NCBI RefSeq assembly: GCF_008329435.1
Contig: NZ_NPKN01000004.1
Location: 186,001-250,000, forward strand
Direction: 5' to 3'
Origin: Rhodanobacter sp. T12-5
Lineage (GTDB): Bacteria > Pseudomonadota > Gammaproteobacteria > Xanthomonadales > Rhodanobacteraceae
DNA length: 64,000 nucleotides
The notes below the pieces were generated by a model. That model saw only the letters and a list, made by a program, of their open reading frames with translations, did not search any database and was not told the origin of the DNA. Numbering within the stretch: the first letter of the stretch is position 1; each line of letters starts with the position of its first letter. Shown in pieces: positions 43,457 to 52,800 of this stretch. Made by a program: the position numbers and the translations under genes.

Positions 43457-43870
43457 ATGAGAGTTGTTGGATGCGGTTTGCGGCGGCAATTTGAAGATGC
43501 GTGGAAAATGCGGTTCTACGCGATGCTGGTGGCCGTTCTGGCGACGCTGCAATTCTTGCTGGCCGGCAGATCGGCGATGCACGGGCTGATGATTGGGGGC
43601 GTCTTCGGCATTCTTGGCCACTGGCGCGCGACCTGGGTGTCGTCCGCGCGGGTTCAAGGCAATTCGGTCAGGGCAGACCTGGTTCGCCGCCTTGAAACGA
43701 TGGGCTATTGCATGACTCGTGGACCGGGAGAGTTGACGCCGGATCTTCCGCGCTGGTCACGATTCGATTCCCAGAATGTCCAGCTGAAAACGATCGATGG
43801 AGCCGTGGATGTTTCGGGTCCGTACTACGTATTGAAAAGGTTGGCCAGGAACGTGGCTGTAGAAAGCTAG
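43457..43870 (+). CDS. Two-helix membrane protein next to the GG-leader peptide
   Basis: 137 residues from the ATG at 43457 (a TTG at 43433 would add eight). Two hydrophobic helices, MRFYAMLVAVLATLQFLLAG and GLMIGGVFGILG, are followed by a soluble tail of about 75 residues (LVRRLETMGYCMTRGPGELT and onwards). I do not recognise the family. Same strand as the peptide gene, 63 bp downstream, with a hairpin between them; likely cotranscribed. An immunity protein for the peptide is the natural guess, but a plain unrelated membrane protein cannot be excluded. The convergent helicase gene ends 72 bp away. Confidence 0.6.
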   Translation: MRVVGCGLRRQFEDAWKMRFYAMLVAVLATLQFLLAGRSAMHGLMIGGVFGILGHWRATWVSSARVQGNSVRADLVRRLETMGYCMTRGPGELTPDLPRWSRFDSQNVQLKTIDGAVDVSGPYYVLKRLARNVAVES

Positions 43871-43942
43871 CCCGGTCATCGATCCGCTTTCGACGGTGGT
43901 ATCGCGGTAAAAGCCGACGGGCATCGGCGCAGGCGGCACGTC

Positions 43943-46900
43943 TCAGCGCATTGCCATGCGTGCCTGCGATGGCGCCGACGTACGGAGCAACAAGGCGTGC
44001 TTCGCCCGTTGCAGCTCGGAGACGGGAAGTTCGGCCAGCGGCACGGTCTTGCCGCCGACCAGCGCGGCGATCGGCATGCCGTCGCGGTACAGCACGCGCG
44101 AGCCGGCCAGCGCCGGCACCTTGTCGCCGACCAGCACGGTGCCGACCAGGTTCAGCGGATCGCAGCCGCTGAGGCAGACCAGTTCGCCGTCGTCCGCGCG
44201 TGAGCGCACCGCGCGCAACGGCGCGATCGCCTCGGGCAGGGCGAACTGCTCGCCGACCAGGCCTTCGACGAAGCGCCCGCCGCGGATTTCGCCGCGCGCC
44301 TCCAGCCGGTGGTACACGCGCAGCAGTTCGCGCCACGACGGCAGCCACGGCGCCTCGCGCTCCAGCAATTTCCAGAACACCACGCCGTAGCGGCGCAGCA
44401 GGGTGCGGGCGATGTGCTCGATGGCGTCGGGGTCGGTCTTGCCGTTGCCCGGCGCCGCGGTGCGCGCCAGCGCCCAGCGCCCCGCATCCTCGATGCCGCC
44501 GAACTGATGCCGGCGCAACCGTCGATGCCGCCCGCCGTCGCGCTTCGCCGCCGGCAGCAGCAGGGCGCGCAGGCCGGCGAAGCTGTCGGCGCTGGCCCGT
44601 CCGGCGGCAACCAGTTCGCCGAGCGCGTCCTCCAGTTCAGTGCGCAGAAGGTGGGCGGTATCCAGCAGTTCGTCGAAGAACAGTGCGCCGTGTTCGCGCA
44701 GCGCGTCGGCGACGGCCTGCGCGCGCGACGACAACAGGATCTCCTGCGTAGCGTCGCCGGAAGCAACGGACGTCCAGACGGCCATGTCGCGTCGTGGCAG
44801 CAGCACGATCGGTGTGCTGCGTACCGGGCCGCCACCGCCACCGCCGCCGCCGCCGGTGCGCAGGCGCGCCCAGCCGACCCGGCCGGCGCGGCACAATTCA
44901 TCCAGCCAGCTGATCGAATAGTCCTCGATGCGCGCCGGCAGAAGTTCCGATTCCCAGGCGCCGGCCGCTGCCTCGTAGCCTTCCAGCTGCGCCAGCGTGG
45001 CCACCAGCGCGTCCGGTCCGCTCAGCCGGGTGGCCGCCGACACGTGCTGCCAGTCGAACAGGAAGCGCATCAGTGCGCGCCGGCTGACCGGCTCGATCTC
45101 GCGACGCAGGCGGCCGATGGTGTAGCGGTGGATGCGCGCCAGCAGGTGCCGCTCGCACCATTCGGTGTCGCTGGCATTGGCCGTGAAGCGGCCCTGCATC
45201 ACGTAGCCTTCGGACTGCAGCCGCAGCAGCGCCTGCTCGACGTCACCGGCGTCGACGTGGATGGATTGCGCCAGTCCGTTCACGGTGACCGGGCCGAGTC
45301 CGCCGAGGCGGTGGCGCACCAGTTCCAGCAGTGCGTCCTCGCGCGTCCAGGACTGCGCGGCGTATTCGGCGGGCGCGGCAATCGGCGGTTGCATGGGGGC
45401 GGCGGGGTGCAGCGTCTGCCACAGCGGCAACTGCTCGGCGGAGGTCCACACGCCGCGCGCGAGCTCTTCTGTGGGAGCGGCTTCAGCCGCGGTGCTCTTG
45501 CCTTCGGCTTCCAATGCAAAAAGCATCGCGGCTGAAGCCGCTCCCACAGGTGGCATCGCGAACAGGGTGGCGCGCCTTGCCTTGGCCAACACCTGCAACT
45601 GCTCGCTCCAGCCCCGGTTTGCTGTCACTTCCCCGGTCGTGACGAAGCCCAGCAAAGTCAGCGCCTCGTGCATCTCGTCGGCGTCGCGCACCTGCGGCCA
45701 GGCTTCCTCGCGCACGGCGGCGATCGCGTCGGGATCGAGCCGGCCCAGGTCGTCGGCGCCGTCGGCATTCCAGCGACGGGTCTGCACGGCCTGGGTGCGG
45801 CGTTCCTCCAGCGGCGCGTCGTCGAGGAAGGCGTACGGCGCCGCGTTCAACACCTCGGCGGCGAGCGGGCTGGGCGCGGTGAGGTCGCGCGCGACGACGG
45901 CGATCTCGCCGCCTTCGAGCTTGCGCAGGATCGCCAGCAGCCCGTCCACGTCCATCGCCTCACGCAGGCAGTCGTGCAGGGTCTGGTTGACCAGCGGGTG
46001 ATCGGGCACCTCGCGCTCGCCCACGATGTTTTCCAGGCAGGCGACCTGGTCGGGGAAGACCGCGGCGAGCAGGTCCTCGCTCTTCATCCGCTGCAATGGT
46101 GGCGGCGTCCTCTTGCCGCCGGTGAAGCGCGGCAGCGCCAGTGCGGTCACCGCGTTCCAGCGCCAGCGCGCCGGGAACAGCGGAGCATCCAGCAGGGCCT
46201 GCGTCAATACGTGCTCGGCGGTGTTCGAGTGCAGGTAGTGCGCCACTTCCTCCAGCGGAAAGCTGTGGCTGGTCGACAGCGACAGCACGATCGCGTCCTC
46301 GGTCGCCGCCGCCTGCAATTCGAAGTTGAACTGGCGGCAGAAGCGCTTGCGCAGCGCCAGCCCCCAGGCGCGGTTGATGCGGCTGCCCCACGGCGTGTGG
46401 ATCACCAGCTGGGTGCCGCCGGATTCGTCGAAGAAGCGCTCCAGCACCAGCGTGTGCTGGCTCGGCAGCACGCCGAGCGCGGCTTTCGCGCGGGCGAGGT
46501 AGTCGACGAGTTGCTGCGCGGCGGCGTCGGGGAGGCCCAATTCCGCACGGAGCCATTCGAGCGCTCGGGTATTGCTCCCCTCTCCCGTCGGGAGAGGGGT
46601 TGAGGGAGAGGGTTCGGGCGAGCCGGAATGTTCGGCGACAACCGTACCCTCACCCCTGCCCCTCTCCGAAGGGGAGAGGGGTTCAAGCCGCGCGGAGATT
46701 TCCTCGCGCAGGCGCGATACGCCGAGCGACAGCTCGTCGCTGCGCCCCGGCGCCTCGCCCAGCCAGAACGGAATGCTCGGCGGCGCGCCGTGCGCGTCCT
46801 CCACGCGCAGGCGGTCGCGTTCGACGCGCTGGATGCGGTAGCTGGTGTTGCCGAGCTGGAAGATGTCGCCGGCCATGCTCTCGACCGCGAAATCCTCGTT

Positions 46901-48652
46901 CACCGTGCCGACGATGATCGCCTGCGGTTCCAGCACCACCTTGTAGTCGGCGGTGTCCGGGATGGTGCCGCCGGAGGTCAGCGCGGTGAGCCGCGCGCTG
47001 CGCCGCGGGCGCAGCCGCCGGTTCACCGCGTCGCGATGGATGTAGGCCGCGCGCGGTCCCTGCCGGGTGGTGAAGCCCTCGGCCAGCATGCGCACCACCG
47101 CGTCGAAATCGGCGCGTGCGAGATCGCGGTACGGGTACGCGCGACGCACCAGTGCGTACAGCGCGTCCTCGTCCCATTCGGCGCAGGCGACTTCGGCGAC
47201 GATCTGCTGCGCCAGCACGTCCAGCGGCTGCGGCGGCATGACCAGCGCGTCGAGTTCGCCGCGGCGCACGCAGTCGAGCAGGGCGGTGCATTCGATCAGG
47301 TCGTCGCGGGTCGCCGGGAACAGCCGCGCCTTCGGCGTGCCGTCGATGCTGTGGCCGGAGCGGCCGGCGCGCTGCAGGAACGCGGCGATCGAGCGCGGCG
47401 AGCCGAGCTGGCAGACCAGGTCGACTTCGCCGATGTCGATGCCCAGCTCCAGCGACGCGGTGGCCACCAGCACCTTCAGTTCGCCGCGCTTGAGCCGTTG
47501 CTCCGCATCCAGCCGCAGTTCCTTCGCCAGGCTGCCGTGATGCGCCGCGACGGCTTCCTTGCCCAGCCGCTCGGACAGGTGCCGCGCCGCCCGCTCGGCC
47601 ATGCGCCGCGTGTTGACGAAGACCAGCGTGGTGCGGTGCGCCTGCACCAGCTGGGCGAGGCGGTCGTAGACCAGCTCCCAGCTGTCGTTCGACATCACCG
47701 CTTCGAGCGGTACCGGTGGCACTTCGATGGCGAGGTCGCGCGGGCGGCTGTGGCCCGTGTTGATGATGGTGCACGGATCTTCCTTCTCCCCCTCGGGGAG
47801 AAGGTGGCCCGAAGGGTCGGATGAGGGGTGGGTGCTCGCGGGGGAGTCACATTCGTTAGCCGCTTTGTTGTGGCTCTTTCGCGACTCCGAACCCTCATCC
47901 GCCCTTCGGGCACCTTCTCCCGGAGGGAGAAGGGAGTGTTGAGCGCCGACCAGAAAGTCGGCGACTTTTTCTATGGGCTTCTGCGTCGCCGACAAGCCGA
48001 TCCGCAGCAGGCGCCGCTGGCACAGCGACTCCAGCCGCTCCAGCGACAGCGCCAGGTGCGAGCCGCGCTTGCTGCCGGCGATGGCATGGATCTCGTCGAC
48101 GATCACCGAGCGCACGCCCGCCAGCATGGAGCGACCCGAAGCCGAGCCGAGCAGCACGTACAGCGACTCCGGCGTGGTCACCAGGATGTGCGGCGGCTGC
48201 TTGCGCAGCAGGTTGCGTTCGACCTGCGGGGTATCGCCGGTGCGCACCGCGGTGCGGATCGCCACGTCGGGCAGGCCGAGCTTTTCGAGCTCGGCGCGGA
48301 TGCCTTCCAGCGGCGCTTCCAGGTTGATGTGGATGTCGTTCGACAAGGCCTTCAGCGGCGACACGTAGACCACGCTGGTGGCGTCGGCCAGCACGCCGCC
48401 GTGCGCCACGCCTTCGCGCACCAGCGCATCGATCGCGGCGAGGAAGGCGGTGAGCGTCTTGCCCGAACCGGTCGGCGCGGCGACCAGGGTGTGCTGGCCG
48501 GCACGGATCGATGGCCATGCGGCCGCCTGCGCCGCGGTGGGCGCTGGAAAGGTCCGGCGAAACCATGCGGCGACGGCCGAATGGAAATCGTCCAGCGGGC
48601 TGGGTTTCTCGCGCATCGACGGGGTTTCGTGCGGCGGCGGGGATGGCCTCAT
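43943..48652 (-). CDS. lhr: Lhr-type ATP-dependent DNA helicase with three in-frame repeat insertions
   Basis: A superfamily 2 DNA helicase, about 1569 residues. Motifs: [20 protein letters not shown] (Walker A), [20 protein letters not shown] (DEIH box), [57 protein letters not shown] and [12 protein letters not shown] (motif VI), followed by the long Lhr C-terminal winged-helix and core domains. Relatives unwind RNA:DNA hybrids in repair. ATG 48616 ([11 protein letters not shown]) is an alternative start; a TATGAT box at 48656-48661 would fit that one better. Three palindromic elements (45470-45548, 46577-46683, 47782-47933) are translated through without a stop, adding about 110 residues in loops. 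Confidence 0.92.
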   Translation of the reverse strand: MRPSPPPHETPSMREKPSPLDDFHSAVAAWFRRTFPAPTAAQAAAWPSIRAGQHTLVAAPTGSGKTLTAFLAAIDALVREGVAHGGVLADATSVVYVSPLKALSNDIHINLEAPLEGIRAELEKLGLPDVAIRTAVRTGDTPQVERNLLRKQPPHILVTTPESLYVLLGSASGRSMLAGVRSVIVDEIHAIAGSKRGSHLALSLERLESLCQRRLLRIGLSATQKPIEKVADFLVGAQHSLLPPGEGARRADEGSESRKSHNKAANECDSPASTHPSSDPSGHLLPEGEKEDPCTIINTGHSRPRDLAIEVPPVPLEAVMSNDSWELVYDRLAQLVQAHRTTLVFVNTRRMAERAARHLSERLGKEAVAAHHGSLAKELRLDAEQRLKRGELKVLVATASLELGIDIGEVDLVCQLGSPRSIAAFLQRAGRSGHSIDGTPKARLFPATRDDLIECTALLDCVRRGELDALVMPPQPLDVLAQQIVAEVACAEWDEDALYALVRRAYPYRDLARADFDAVVRMLAEGFTTRQGPRAAYIHRDAVNRRLRPRRSARLTALTSGGTIPDTADYKVVLEPQAIIVGTVNEDFAVESMAGDIFQLGNTSYRIQRVERDRLRVEDAHGAPPSIPFWLGEAPGRSDELSLGVSRLREEISARLEPLSPSERGRGEGTVVAEHSGSPEPSPSTPLPTGEGSNTRALEWLRAELGLPDAAAQQLVDYLARAKAALGVLPSQHTLVLERFFDESGGTQLVIHTPWGSRINRAWGLALRKRFCRQFNFELQAAATEDAIVLSLSTSHSFPLEEVAHYLHSNTAEHVLTQALLDAPLFPARWRWNAVTALALPRFTGGKRTPPPLQRMKSEDLLAAVFPDQVACLENIVGEREVPDHPLVNQTLHDCLREAMDVDGLLAILRKLEGGEIAVVARDLTAPSPLAAEVLNAAPYAFLDDAPLEERRTQAVQTRRWNADGADDLGRLDPDAIAAVREEAWPQVRDADEMHEALTLLGFVTTGEVTANRGWSEQLQVLAKARRATLFAMPPVGAASAAMLFALEAEGKSTAAEAAPTEELARGVWTSAEQLPLWQTLHPAAPMQPPIAAPAEYAAQSWTREDALLELVRHRLGGLGPVTVNGLAQSIHVDAGDVEQALLRLQSEGYVMQGRFTANASDTEWCERHLLARIHRYTIGRLRREIEPVSRRALMRFLFDWQHVSAATRLSGPDALVATLAQLEGYEAAAGAWESELLPARIEDYSISWLDELCRAGRVGWARLRTGGGGGGGGGPVRSTPIVLLPRRDMAVWTSVASGDATQEILLSSRAQAVADALREHGALFFDELLDTAHLLRTELEDALGELVAAGRASADSFAGLRALLLPAAKRDGGRHRRLRRHQFGGIEDAGRWALARTAAPGNGKTDPDAIEHIARTLLRRYGVVFWKLLEREAPWLPSWRELLRVYHRLEARGEIRGGRFVEGLVGEQFALPEAIAPLRAVRSRADDGELVCLSGCDPLNLVGTVLVGDKVPALAGSRVLYRDGMPIAALVGGKTVPLAELPVSELQRAKHALLLRTSAPSQARMAMR
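45470..45548. repeat. REP-like doublet inside the helicase gene (in frame)
   Basis: Same GTGGGAGCGGCTTCAG family as the intergenic copies elsewhere in the window, but here within lhr. It is read as a low-complexity stretch including [20 protein letters not shown] followed by [10 protein letters not shown], which no Lhr domain needs. The frame is kept on both sides. Confidence 0.85.
46577..46683. repeat. Second palindromic element inside the helicase gene (in frame)
   Basis: CCCCTCTCCC-GTC-GGGAGAGGGG, then a mirrored CCCTCTCCGAAGGGGAGAGGGG after about 60 bases: a doublet of a different repeat family. Translated as a proline/serine/glutamate-rich stretch ([20 protein letters not shown] and [13 protein letters not shown]). 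Confidence 0.85.
47782..47933. repeat. Third palindromic element inside the helicase gene (in frame)
   Basis: CCTTCTCCCC-CTC-GGGGAGAAGG with GGTGGCCCGAAGGG and, about 100 bases on, the inverted GCCCTTCGGGCACCTTCTCC: a larger doublet of a third repeat family. Translated into a polar insert ([20 protein letters not shown] and onwards) just after the LSATQ motif, between the two helicase lobes. Confidence 0.85.
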
Positions 48653-48773
48653 CCGATCATATATGGGGGGCCTCGGCGGACGCTCAATCCGCGGCGCCGG
48701 CCGGGTGCGCCGTGGAGGGGTGCCATGTCAGTATTCAGCTTCCACCGGCACGCGCCGGCAAAAGGAGGATCGG

Positions 48774-49658
48774 GTGCAACAGCGGCGGCAAGCGATGGAT
48801 CACGACGTCAGCGGCGAAACCACCGGCTGGCTGAACATGGCCGACGGCCAGCGGCTGTTTCTGCGCAGTTGGCCGCTGGCAAGGCAGGCACGCGGCGCGG
48901 TGCTGATCGTGCATGGGCTGGGCGAACACAGCGGCCGGTACGAACGCCTCGCGCAGTGGTTCAACCAGCGCGGCTACGCGGTGCGCAGCTACGACCAGCG
49001 CGGCCATGGGCTGACGCCGGGTCCGCGCGGCGCGCTGCGCCATGGCGACGATCTGCTGGAAGATCTGGCGACGGTTTATCTCGACTACGCTGCCGGCCTG
49101 GCGCATCCGCCGCTGCTGCTCGGCCACAGCATGGGCGGCATGGTTGCCGCGCGCACGGTGCTCGACGGCCGCATCACGCCGCCGGCGCTGCTCCTGTCCT
49201 CGCCCGCGCTGCGCAGTTGGGAGCCGGCGTGGTTGCGCCGGTTGGCGCGGGTGCTGGCACGGGTCACGCCGTGGCTGCCGCTGCGCAATGGCCTGAACTT
49301 CGACAAGCTTTCGCACGATCCCCGCGTGGTCGCCGCCTACCGTGACGATCCGCTGCGCACCGGCTGGATCACGCCGCGGCTGGCCGATTTCATCTTCCGC
49401 GCCGGTGCCGCCTGCATCGCCGATGCGGCCGACCTGTCCGTGCCGACGCTGCTGCTGGTGGCGGACAGCGACGACCTGGTCGATCCCGCCGGCAGCCGTG
49501 CCTTCGCACGAAAGGCGGCATCGACCGGGCTGCTGACCACGCGTTTCTTCTCGACGCTTTATCACGAGCTGTTCAACGAGAACGACCCCGGTCGCGCGCA
49601 GGTGCTGATGCAGCTCGCCGACTGGCTCGGTCGGCACGCTGTCCCTCCGCGTAGCTAG
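48774..49658 (+). CDS. Alpha/beta hydrolase, monoacylglycerol-lipase-like
   Basis: A 294-residue cytoplasmic hydrolase of the serine aminopeptidase S33/PldB group. AVLIVHGLGEHSGRYERLAQ (oxyanion region), SYDQRGHGLTPGPRG, LLLGHSMGGMVAARTVL with the nucleophile serine in GHSMG, VADSDDLVDPAGSR with the acid, and TLYHELFNEN with the histidine. The GTG at 48774 is chosen because AAAGGAGG stands five bases before it. Likely substrates are monoglycerides or lysophospholipids. It starts 121 bp from the divergent helicase gene. Confidence 0.9.
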   Translation: MQQRRQAMDHDVSGETTGWLNMADGQRLFLRSWPLARQARGAVLIVHGLGEHSGRYERLAQWFNQRGYAVRSYDQRGHGLTPGPRGALRHGDDLLEDLATVYLDYAAGLAHPPLLLGHSMGGMVAARTVLDGRITPPALLLSSPALRSWEPAWLRRLARVLARVTPWLPLRNGLNFDKLSHDPRVVAAYRDDPLRTGWITPRLADFIFRAGAACIADAADLSVPTLLLVADSDDLVDPAGSRAFARKAASTGLLTTRFFSTLYHELFNENDPGRAQVLMQLADWLGRHAVPPRS

Positions 49659-49806
49659 CCACGGCAGCGCGACGCCTGGCCGGTTTCGGCGACGCCGCGG
49701 CGGGTGTCCCGGCACTGCGTCACAGGGCGACGGGCGCGCGCCCGATCCCCGCCAGCAAGTTGCCATGAATTGCAGCGATACTTGGGGCGAACTCAGGGAG
49801 AGACTC

Positions 49807-52800
49807 ATGTCACGTCGGTCGATCGTGTGCATTTCGCGCGCCGCGCTCTCGCGCGTCGCTGTTTCGTTGTTGCTGTGCCTGTCCGTCGGCGCCTGTCACC
49901 GCGGCAGCGACACCGGCAAACCCGCCTTGCAGGGTGCGCCGGCTGTGGCGGCGTCGACCCGGGATGCCGTCGTGAAGCAGGCGTTCGGGCTCGAATCGGC
50001 CAGCTCGAAAGCCGCCGACTCGCGCACCGCGCTGACCCTGCGCTTCAACGCCACGCTGGCCTCGGCGCAGGCGTTCGACGCGCTGATCGCGGTGACCGGC
50101 CCGAACGGCGAAGTGGTCAGCGGCAGCTGGAGCCTCGACAACGACGGCAAGACGCTGAGCTTCCCGTTCGTGCAGGCGAACACGCGCTATGTGGTGCAGC
50201 TGAAGGCCGGCCTGCTCGCCGCCGACGGCCGCACCCTCGGCCACGAGGTGAAGCACGACGTGTACTCCGGCAACCTGCCCGCGGCGGTCGGCTTCGCCTC
50301 GCACGGCAGCGTGCTGCCGGCGCGCGGCACCCGCGGCCTGCCGCTGGTGTCAATGAACGTGCACGACGCCGACGTGGAGTTCTTCCGCGTGCGCGACGAC
50401 GCGCTGTCGGACCTGTTCTGCAGCTACCCGCGCAACGGCCACCGCGACAGCTACGAACTCGACCACGACGTCGCCTACTACAACAGCTGCGGCGAGGGCG
50501 ACGAGCGGCGCAGCCGCATGCCGATCACCGAGATCGCCGATTCGGTCTACGCCAACCACTACACGCTGGGCGGCGAGCCGAACGAGCGCACCGTGACCTA
50601 TCTGCCGGTGCAGAACATCAAGGAACTGGCCCAGCCGGGCGTGTACATGGCGGTGGTCAAGGCCGGCGGCACGTTCAAGGACGGCTACGACACCGCCACC
50701 TTCTTCGTCAGCGACCTCGGCCTGCACCTGCGCGTGTACCGCGACAACGTGCTGCTGCACGTGGCCTCGCTGCGCGACGGCACGCCGGTGAATGCGGTGG
50801 ACATCGAGATCCGCGATGCGGCCGGGCGCAGCAAGTTCAAGGCCTCGACCGGCGCCGACGGCAACGCGCTGCTCGCGTACAAGATCAAGGCCGCCGACGT
50901 GCTGGTGGCGCGCCACGGCAAGGACGTCTCGGTGCTGCCGTTCAACCGGCCGGCGCTGGACGTGTCCAACTTCGACATCAGCGGCCGCAGGCAGGCGCCG
51001 TTCGAGGTGTACGCCTGGTCCGGCCGCGACCTGTACCGTCCCGGCGAGACGCTGCGCGCCTCGGCGCTGCTGCGCGACGACGACGGCAAGCCGATGAAGG
51101 CGCAGTCGCTGTTCGTGCGGGTGAAGCAGCCGGACGGCCGCACCCTGGTGGAAAAGCGGCTGGAGCCGCAGCAGCTCAACTACTTCGAGCTGAGCCAGGC
51201 GATCCCCGCCGACGCGCCGACCGGTTTGTGGCAACTGGAGTTCCGCCTCGATCCTTCAGCCAAGGAGACCGTGCAGGCGTTCCCGTTCCATGTCGAGGAG
51301 TTCCTGCCCGAGCGGCTCAAGGTGGATCTGTCCAGCCCGCAGCAGCGGCTGGCGCCGGGCGAGCCGCTGAAGCTGAAGGTCGCCTCCAGTTACCTGTACG
51401 GCGCGCCGGCCGATGGCAACCGTTTCACCGCGAAACTGCTGGTGGCGCCGGAAGTGCATCCGCTGGAGAAGATGAAGGACACCTTCTTCGGCAACCCGCT
51501 GGTCGAGCTGCCGAAGAGCACCGACGACGTGGTCGATGCGAAGCTCGACGCGCAAGGCGTGCTGGAGCAGGACGTGGCGCTGCCCGACGACGTGAAACCG
51601 GTCGCGCCGCTGGCGGTGACCCTGTCCGGCAGCGTGTACGAAAGCGGCGGCCGCGCGGTGACCCGCCTGCTCAAGCGCACCTACTGGCCGGCCGACGCGC
51701 TGGTCGGCGTGCGCCCGCTGTTCGATCCGAAGCAGGGCGCGGAAAGCGAAAGCCCCGTCGGTTTCGAGATCGTGCGCGCGAACGCGGACGGCGAGCTGGT
51801 CGCAGGCAGCCACCTGAAAGTGCGCCTGCAGCGTGAACTACGCGACTTCTACTGGCTGTATGAGCGCGACGGCGGCTGGCAGTCGAATGCGAACCAGCGC
51901 CTGCAGCTGATCGAGGAAAAGGACGTCGACGTCGCCGCCGGCAAGTCGGCCCAGGTGGAATTCCCGGTGCAGTGGGGCAGCTACCGCGTCGAGGTGTACG
52001 ACCCGGCCACGAAACTCACCACGGTGTTCCCGTTCTTCGCCGGCTACAGCTGGGACGACGAGAACCTCGGCAAGGAGGCGCGCCCGGACAAGGTCAAGCT
52101 GCAATTGGACAAGGCCCGTTACCGCGCGGGCGACACCATGAAGGTCATGGTGACGCCGCCGCACGACGGCCCCGGCGTGCTGCTGGTGGAATCGGACCAC
52201 CTGCTCTACACGAAGAACATCGACGCGAAAGCCGGTGCCACCTTCGAGATCCCGGTGACCAAGGAGTGGGAGCGCCACGACGTCTACGTGACGGCGCTGG
52301 TGTTCCGCGGCGGCGAGGCCGCCGAACACACCACGCCGGCGCGCGCGATGGGCGTGGAATACGTGGCGATGGACCGCAACGACCGGCGCATCCCGCTGAA
52401 GCTCGACGCGCCCGCGCTGATGCGCCCGGGCAATCCGCTCGAGGTCGGCGTGCAGGCCACCGGTCTGGCCGGGCAGAAGGCCTTCGTCACGCTGTCCGCG
52501 GTCGACCAGGGCGTGCTCAACATCACCGACTACCCGGTGCCCGACGCGTGGGCGTGGCTGTTCGCCAAGCGTGCCTTGAGCGTGGATGCGTACGACCTGT
52601 ACAGCCGCATCATCGAGGCGATGGACGGCGCCGAGGCGAAACTGCGCTACGGCGGCGACATGAGCGGTGCGGCGTTGCCGAAGGCCACCCGGCTCAACCC
52701 GAAGGTGCAGATCGTCGACCTGTTCACCGGCCCGGTGGCGTTCGACGCGCAGGGCAGGGCCACGCTGCACGTCGACGTACCCGACTTCAACGGCAGCCTG

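Noticed and set aside
43943..48652. The large helicase as a Cas3 or defence-island helicase
   Set aside because: Motif order and the long C-terminal region are those of Lhr; no nuclease domain, cas genes or CRISPR repeats are near.
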